From contig NC_092568.1 of assembly GCF_037975245.1 (NCBI RefSeq), positions 17,691,001 through 17,755,000 on the forward strand: a stretch of 64,000 bases of DNA. The letters are read 5' to 3'. Positions 61,855 to 64,000 of the stretch are shown one piece after another. Under the pieces are notes generated by a model that saw only the letters and a program-made list of their open reading frames with translations, was not told the origin of the DNA and made no database searches. The position numbers were made by a program, and so were the translations under genes. Position 1 is the stretch's first letter. Each line of letters begins with the position of its first letter. The stretch is from Apostichopus japonicus (lineage: Eukaryota; Echinodermata; Holothuroidea; Aspidochirotida; Stichopodidae).

Positions 61855-62436
61855 CCTAAGACTTGAACAAGTCCAAATATGACATCATCAAGCCACGTGT
61901 GCTTCAATCTTTTCTAAAATCTTTCTATTTATTACAATGTTTTATTTTCTGTAATGGAGTTCAGATTTTGTAAAAATGTTGAATCGACACTATTGAAACT
62001 CTTAACATTGACCTAATGACGTCATTGGTTTCAGTGTCAAAACTGTTAACATTCTTAGCTTGAAAATCTGAAAAGAAGACCAAAGAAGAGAAAGTCATAA
62101 GTGTCAGATCCTAGTGGCACTATGACATCACAAAACTATTGAAACTTTTAACATTGACCTAATGACGTCATTGGTTTCAGTGTCAACACTGTTAACATTC
62201 TCAGCTTGAAAATCTGAAAAGAAGACCAAAGAAGAGAAAGTCATATGTGTATAGGGTCCTAGTGGCACTATGATATACCGTAACAAAACTATTGAAACTT
62301 TTAACATAGACCTTGTGACGTCATTGGTTTCACTGGTAACACTGTTAACATTCCTACCTTGAAAATCTGAAAAGAAGACCAAAGAAGAGAAAGTCGTAGG
62401 AGTGAGATCCTAGTGGCACTATGACATCACAAATTT
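61855..62436. repeat. Dispersed repeat with 3 tandem ~150-bp units, each with a CRE
   Basis: Units begin ATTGAAACT at 61992, 62138 and 62291. Each contains TGACGTCA (62017-62024, 62163-62170, 62316-62323), ACTGTTAACATT, TTGAAAATCTGAAAAGAAGA and CCTAGTGGCACTATGA. Leading sequence (61855-61991) matches the repeat near 47150. Confidence 0.92.
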
Positions 62437-64000
62437 ACAAAATGACATCTTCAAGACACTGCTTTTAAACAAGGAAATCTACCAAATTGGACAAGATTTT
62501 GCTGTGCTGTTTGGGAGGTGGGGGAGTTGTTCTTCACATAAATCTCTGTCAGATATGCCAGAGATAATGGTTCACTTAGTTTTTTTGTCTCCTTTAAATT
62601 GGCACTATTTGACTTTTTTGACTGACAGAGGGCGTGCTGCTGTGCTCCGTCCCTGCATGCGAATTCCTTTAATATTACACAACCCTAGATGGTTATGGTA
62701 TGCCATTTTGACTCCTGCCAAGGTCTCGTTAGACACCATTAAGACAGATCATCACTCAACTTAGCACTCTACTTATTTACAATGATACTCTTAAAGTAAG
62801 CAACACTCAAGAAGTAATTAAATCCAATAAAGCGTGGTTTAACTTTACAAAGCAAAGAGTGTTAAACAAGATTCTTAAAAAGCAGATAAAACAAGCATAG
62901 CAAAACCAAACGCAAAAGCATTTTTGAGTTATTCTGCAGTTCTTGTTGTCCTTGAAGGCATTGTTGTATGTTAACTTTGTGTGGGCAGGGGGTGGGAGTC
63001 CATTACGGTTTTGGGTATTGAATTGACTCAGAAATAAACGATCGGCAGGGGGGCATACCCAACAAACAAAGAGTAGGTAATGGCCGGATTGGTTTTTATA
63101 TTGGTTTTTATTCAGATAGGTGAAAGCAACCCTCCCATTGTAATATATTCCTTTACTAAGTATTCAATCTTGGCAATATTTTCGCTGATTGACGTTTTGT
63201 ATTTATATGTATATCTGGTAGATTAATATCTATGGATCACCCATTATGGTAACAAAGCACGTAGCCTACACTCGGGGCTGTGACTAGCTTCATACTTATG
63301 CTATACTGTATAGGGGCGTAATGAGGTAGTGATCCAAAAATGGCTAGATATGCTAATACGGCGACAATATTACAGTTATGATGCATCAGTGATCCAATTT
63401 TGTTAGGAGTCCCAATGCATCCATGAATACCAGAAGTCTAGATTCGTGAATTTTGGAGATGCTTCTTACAACAGTATAGGTCACGTAATCAAGTATTGCC
63501 TTTAGATCTCTGTGATGGATTAAGCGTTGATACTGCTATACTGTATGATAGGGCCGAATAGAATGCAGCACAACTACACACTATTAACTTCCATCAGTTT
63601 AAGTTCCCTCTCCTCTCTACCCCCCCCCCCCTCCACCCGGCATTGAAAAACGATTTCTTATTATTTTTTCTTATATCGTTGTGTCTTCTATCATCCTCCA
63701 CGGCGTACAATATCAAGATTTGTGAGCTTGTCTGCAATTATAATTAGTCTAATATTTAATGGAAATGTTATGGATGGACAAAATGACCATTTCATCTCTT
63801 TTAGATTGTTACATTATTGAAGCTGCTTGTTGAGCAACCGTTTGATTAAAAACACCTAATACTATGATGTGCATCTTTGTTTGCACTTGTACAGCTCCCA
63901 CGTAAAACTGCATTCATGGATCATTACAAAACAAAATATGCGGCCGTGGTGTCGCACTCGTTGTTCAATAAGTAAAAAAGACAATGCTGATATCGAGGTA
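62437..64000. other. Spacer without recognisable gene
   Basis: No supported coding exon. A C run at 63620-63632. The word GCTATACTGTATA recurs at about 63298 and 63534 without further structure. Confidence 0.45.

Noticed and set aside
62128-62382. Minus-strand repeat protein (VFFSDFQ... repeated)
   Set aside because: It is the translation of the CRE-bearing tandem repeat; the apparent protein repeat only reflects the DNA repeat.
62504-62764. 86-codon plus-strand frame
   Set aside because: No recognisable motif, no flanking splice sites, and expected by chance in this much sequence.

Overview
This is animal nuclear DNA, AT-rich, intron-rich and full of repeats. Every intron I could place has GT-AG ends, and the spacers are packed with (TA)n tracts, G/C homopolymers, hAT-type transposon fragments, foldback elements and tRNA-derived SINEs. 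The gene content (SF3B2, MRPL11, a CEP15-like gene, an arrestin-fold gene) and this repeat style suggest a marine invertebrate deuterostome. An echinoderm is my best guess, but nothing here proves it.

Layout. 1-2.5 kb: the end of an unrecognised + strand gene whose last exon is split by a 1.6-kb hAT-like element with a perfect 8-bp target-site duplication. 4.3-9.4 kb: three + strand exons encoding an arrestin C-terminal domain, ending at a poly(A) signal. 9.4-20 kb: no gene seen; it holds inverted-repeat elements, (TA)n arrays and an unusual retroposon whose head is derived from U2 snRNA. 20.2-22.3 kb: a complete four-exon CEP15 (C3orf14)-like gene. 25.8-44.2 kb, - strand: a complete 21-exon SF3B2 gene (1172 codons when spliced). 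47.9-51.5 kb, + strand: a complete four-exon MRPL11 gene (192 codons). 51.5-64 kb: no gene seen; it holds a tandem array rich in nuclear-receptor half-sites, a hAT element that keeps a transposase C-terminus, several MITE-like elements, a SINE, and a tandem repeat carrying CRE motifs.

SF3B2 (spliceosomal U2 snRNP) and MRPL11 (mitochondrial ribosome) are divergently transcribed, with about 3.7 kb between their start codons. CEP15 and SF3B2 converge tail to tail. These are housekeeping genes that happen to be neighbours, not an operon. I found no clearly new coding system. The most unusual items are the U2-headed retroposon, the transposon insertion in an exon, and several structured repeats that recur across the window.
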